Shown: positions 63,838-64,000 of the stretch, piece by piece
Position numbering within the stretch: position 1 is the first letter of the stretch
Layout of the letters: every line of letters begins with the position of its first letter
NCBI RefSeq assembly: GCF_000211835.1
Contig: NZ_AEGR01000006.1
Coordinates: forward strand, 1 to 64,000
Direction: 5' to 3'
Origin: Hylemonella gracilis ATCC 19624
GTDB lineage: Bacteria > Pseudomonadota > Gammaproteobacteria > Burkholderiales > Burkholderiaceae_C
Length of the DNA stretch: 64,000 bases
Translations under genes and position numbers: made by a program
The notes under the pieces: model-generated
The model's input: the letters and a program-made list of their open reading frames with translations, nothing else
Told to the model about the DNA's origin: nothing
Database searches by the model: none

Positions 63838-64000
63838 GCGCCCGCCCGCACCATATCGTCGGCGAGGATTTCAATCTCGCCAGCCATTTTCGCTGCCATC
63901 CTTTGACTGGCTGCCCGATCAAGGTCGGCGGCTGCACGGCAGTGCGTCAGCATGGCCAGTCTGCGCCAAGGTTTCACGCTTCAAAACCATCGCTGAAGCT

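Noticed and set aside
63717-63977. Possible 86-codon minus-strand gene running off the right edge
   Set aside because: An in-frame stop lies just beyond 63977, it overlaps tatD antisense, and it has no recognisable domain or ribosome binding site.

Overview
The window is gene-dense, GC-rich chromosomal DNA. Gene content and order point to a betaproteobacterium of the order Burkholderiales, most likely the Comamonadaceae: the co-directional run yebC-purD-acyltransferase-hemF-nadD-rsfS-rlmH-maf-rng, Gram-negative envelope genes (msbA, tolB-pal-cpoB), TRAP and Tat-type binding-protein transporters, a fused argA and a sulfate operon next to an LsfA-type peroxiredoxin. This assignment is inferred from gene order and protein style. 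No rRNA, insertion sequence, prophage, integrase or CRISPR array was seen.

Layout. 1-2220: 3' part of relA. 2266-11861: an accessory catabolic locus. A LysR regulator sits between a leftward set (DapA-like lyase, atypical SDR, hydantoinase, polar amino-acid ABC importer) and a rightward pair (Asp/Glu/hydantoin racemase, FAD-linked oxidase). Two copies of a TTAAC-N5-GTTAA dyad lie upstream of the two transcripts. 11925-21332: HerA-like ATPase, then the housekeeping run yebC to rng; RsfS carries a long histone-H1-like Ala/Lys/Pro tail. 21359-27334: msbA, then tolB-pal-cpoB-tcdA. 27459-27753: tRNA-Lys and tRNA-Asn with a -10 box and a strong terminator. 27879-32957: threonine aldolase and a TRAP transporter, with a terminator hairpin between the binding-protein and permease genes.

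33216-39764: a thioredoxin-like protein and an apparent sulfur-starvation block (1-Cys peroxiredoxin like LsfA, small serine hydrolase, sbp-cysT-cysW-cysA, dsbB). The peroxiredoxin and sbp promoters share an exact 13-mer followed by a dyad, and a related element precedes cysB at 55600; together these suggest a local CysB regulon. 39867-45083: two chemoreceptors flanking a GAF/HD-GYP protein. 45175-50645: argA and divergent hrpA. 50646-51137: a gene-poor stretch. 51138-53219: a c-di-GMP phosphodiesterase with a probable globin sensor. 53299-59003: aminotransferase, cysB, Fe-alcohol dehydrogenase, HSL-type esterase and a thioesterase-GNAT fusion. 59065-63837: ygfZ, then the tightly overlapped mltG-tmk-holB and tatD.

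The most interesting items are the uncharacterised catabolic locus with two enzymes lacking canonical catalytic residues and its putative LysR operators, the putative CysB sites, the H1-like RsfS tail, the globin-GAF-EAL protein, and tcdA lying next to two tRNAs of the class its product modifies.
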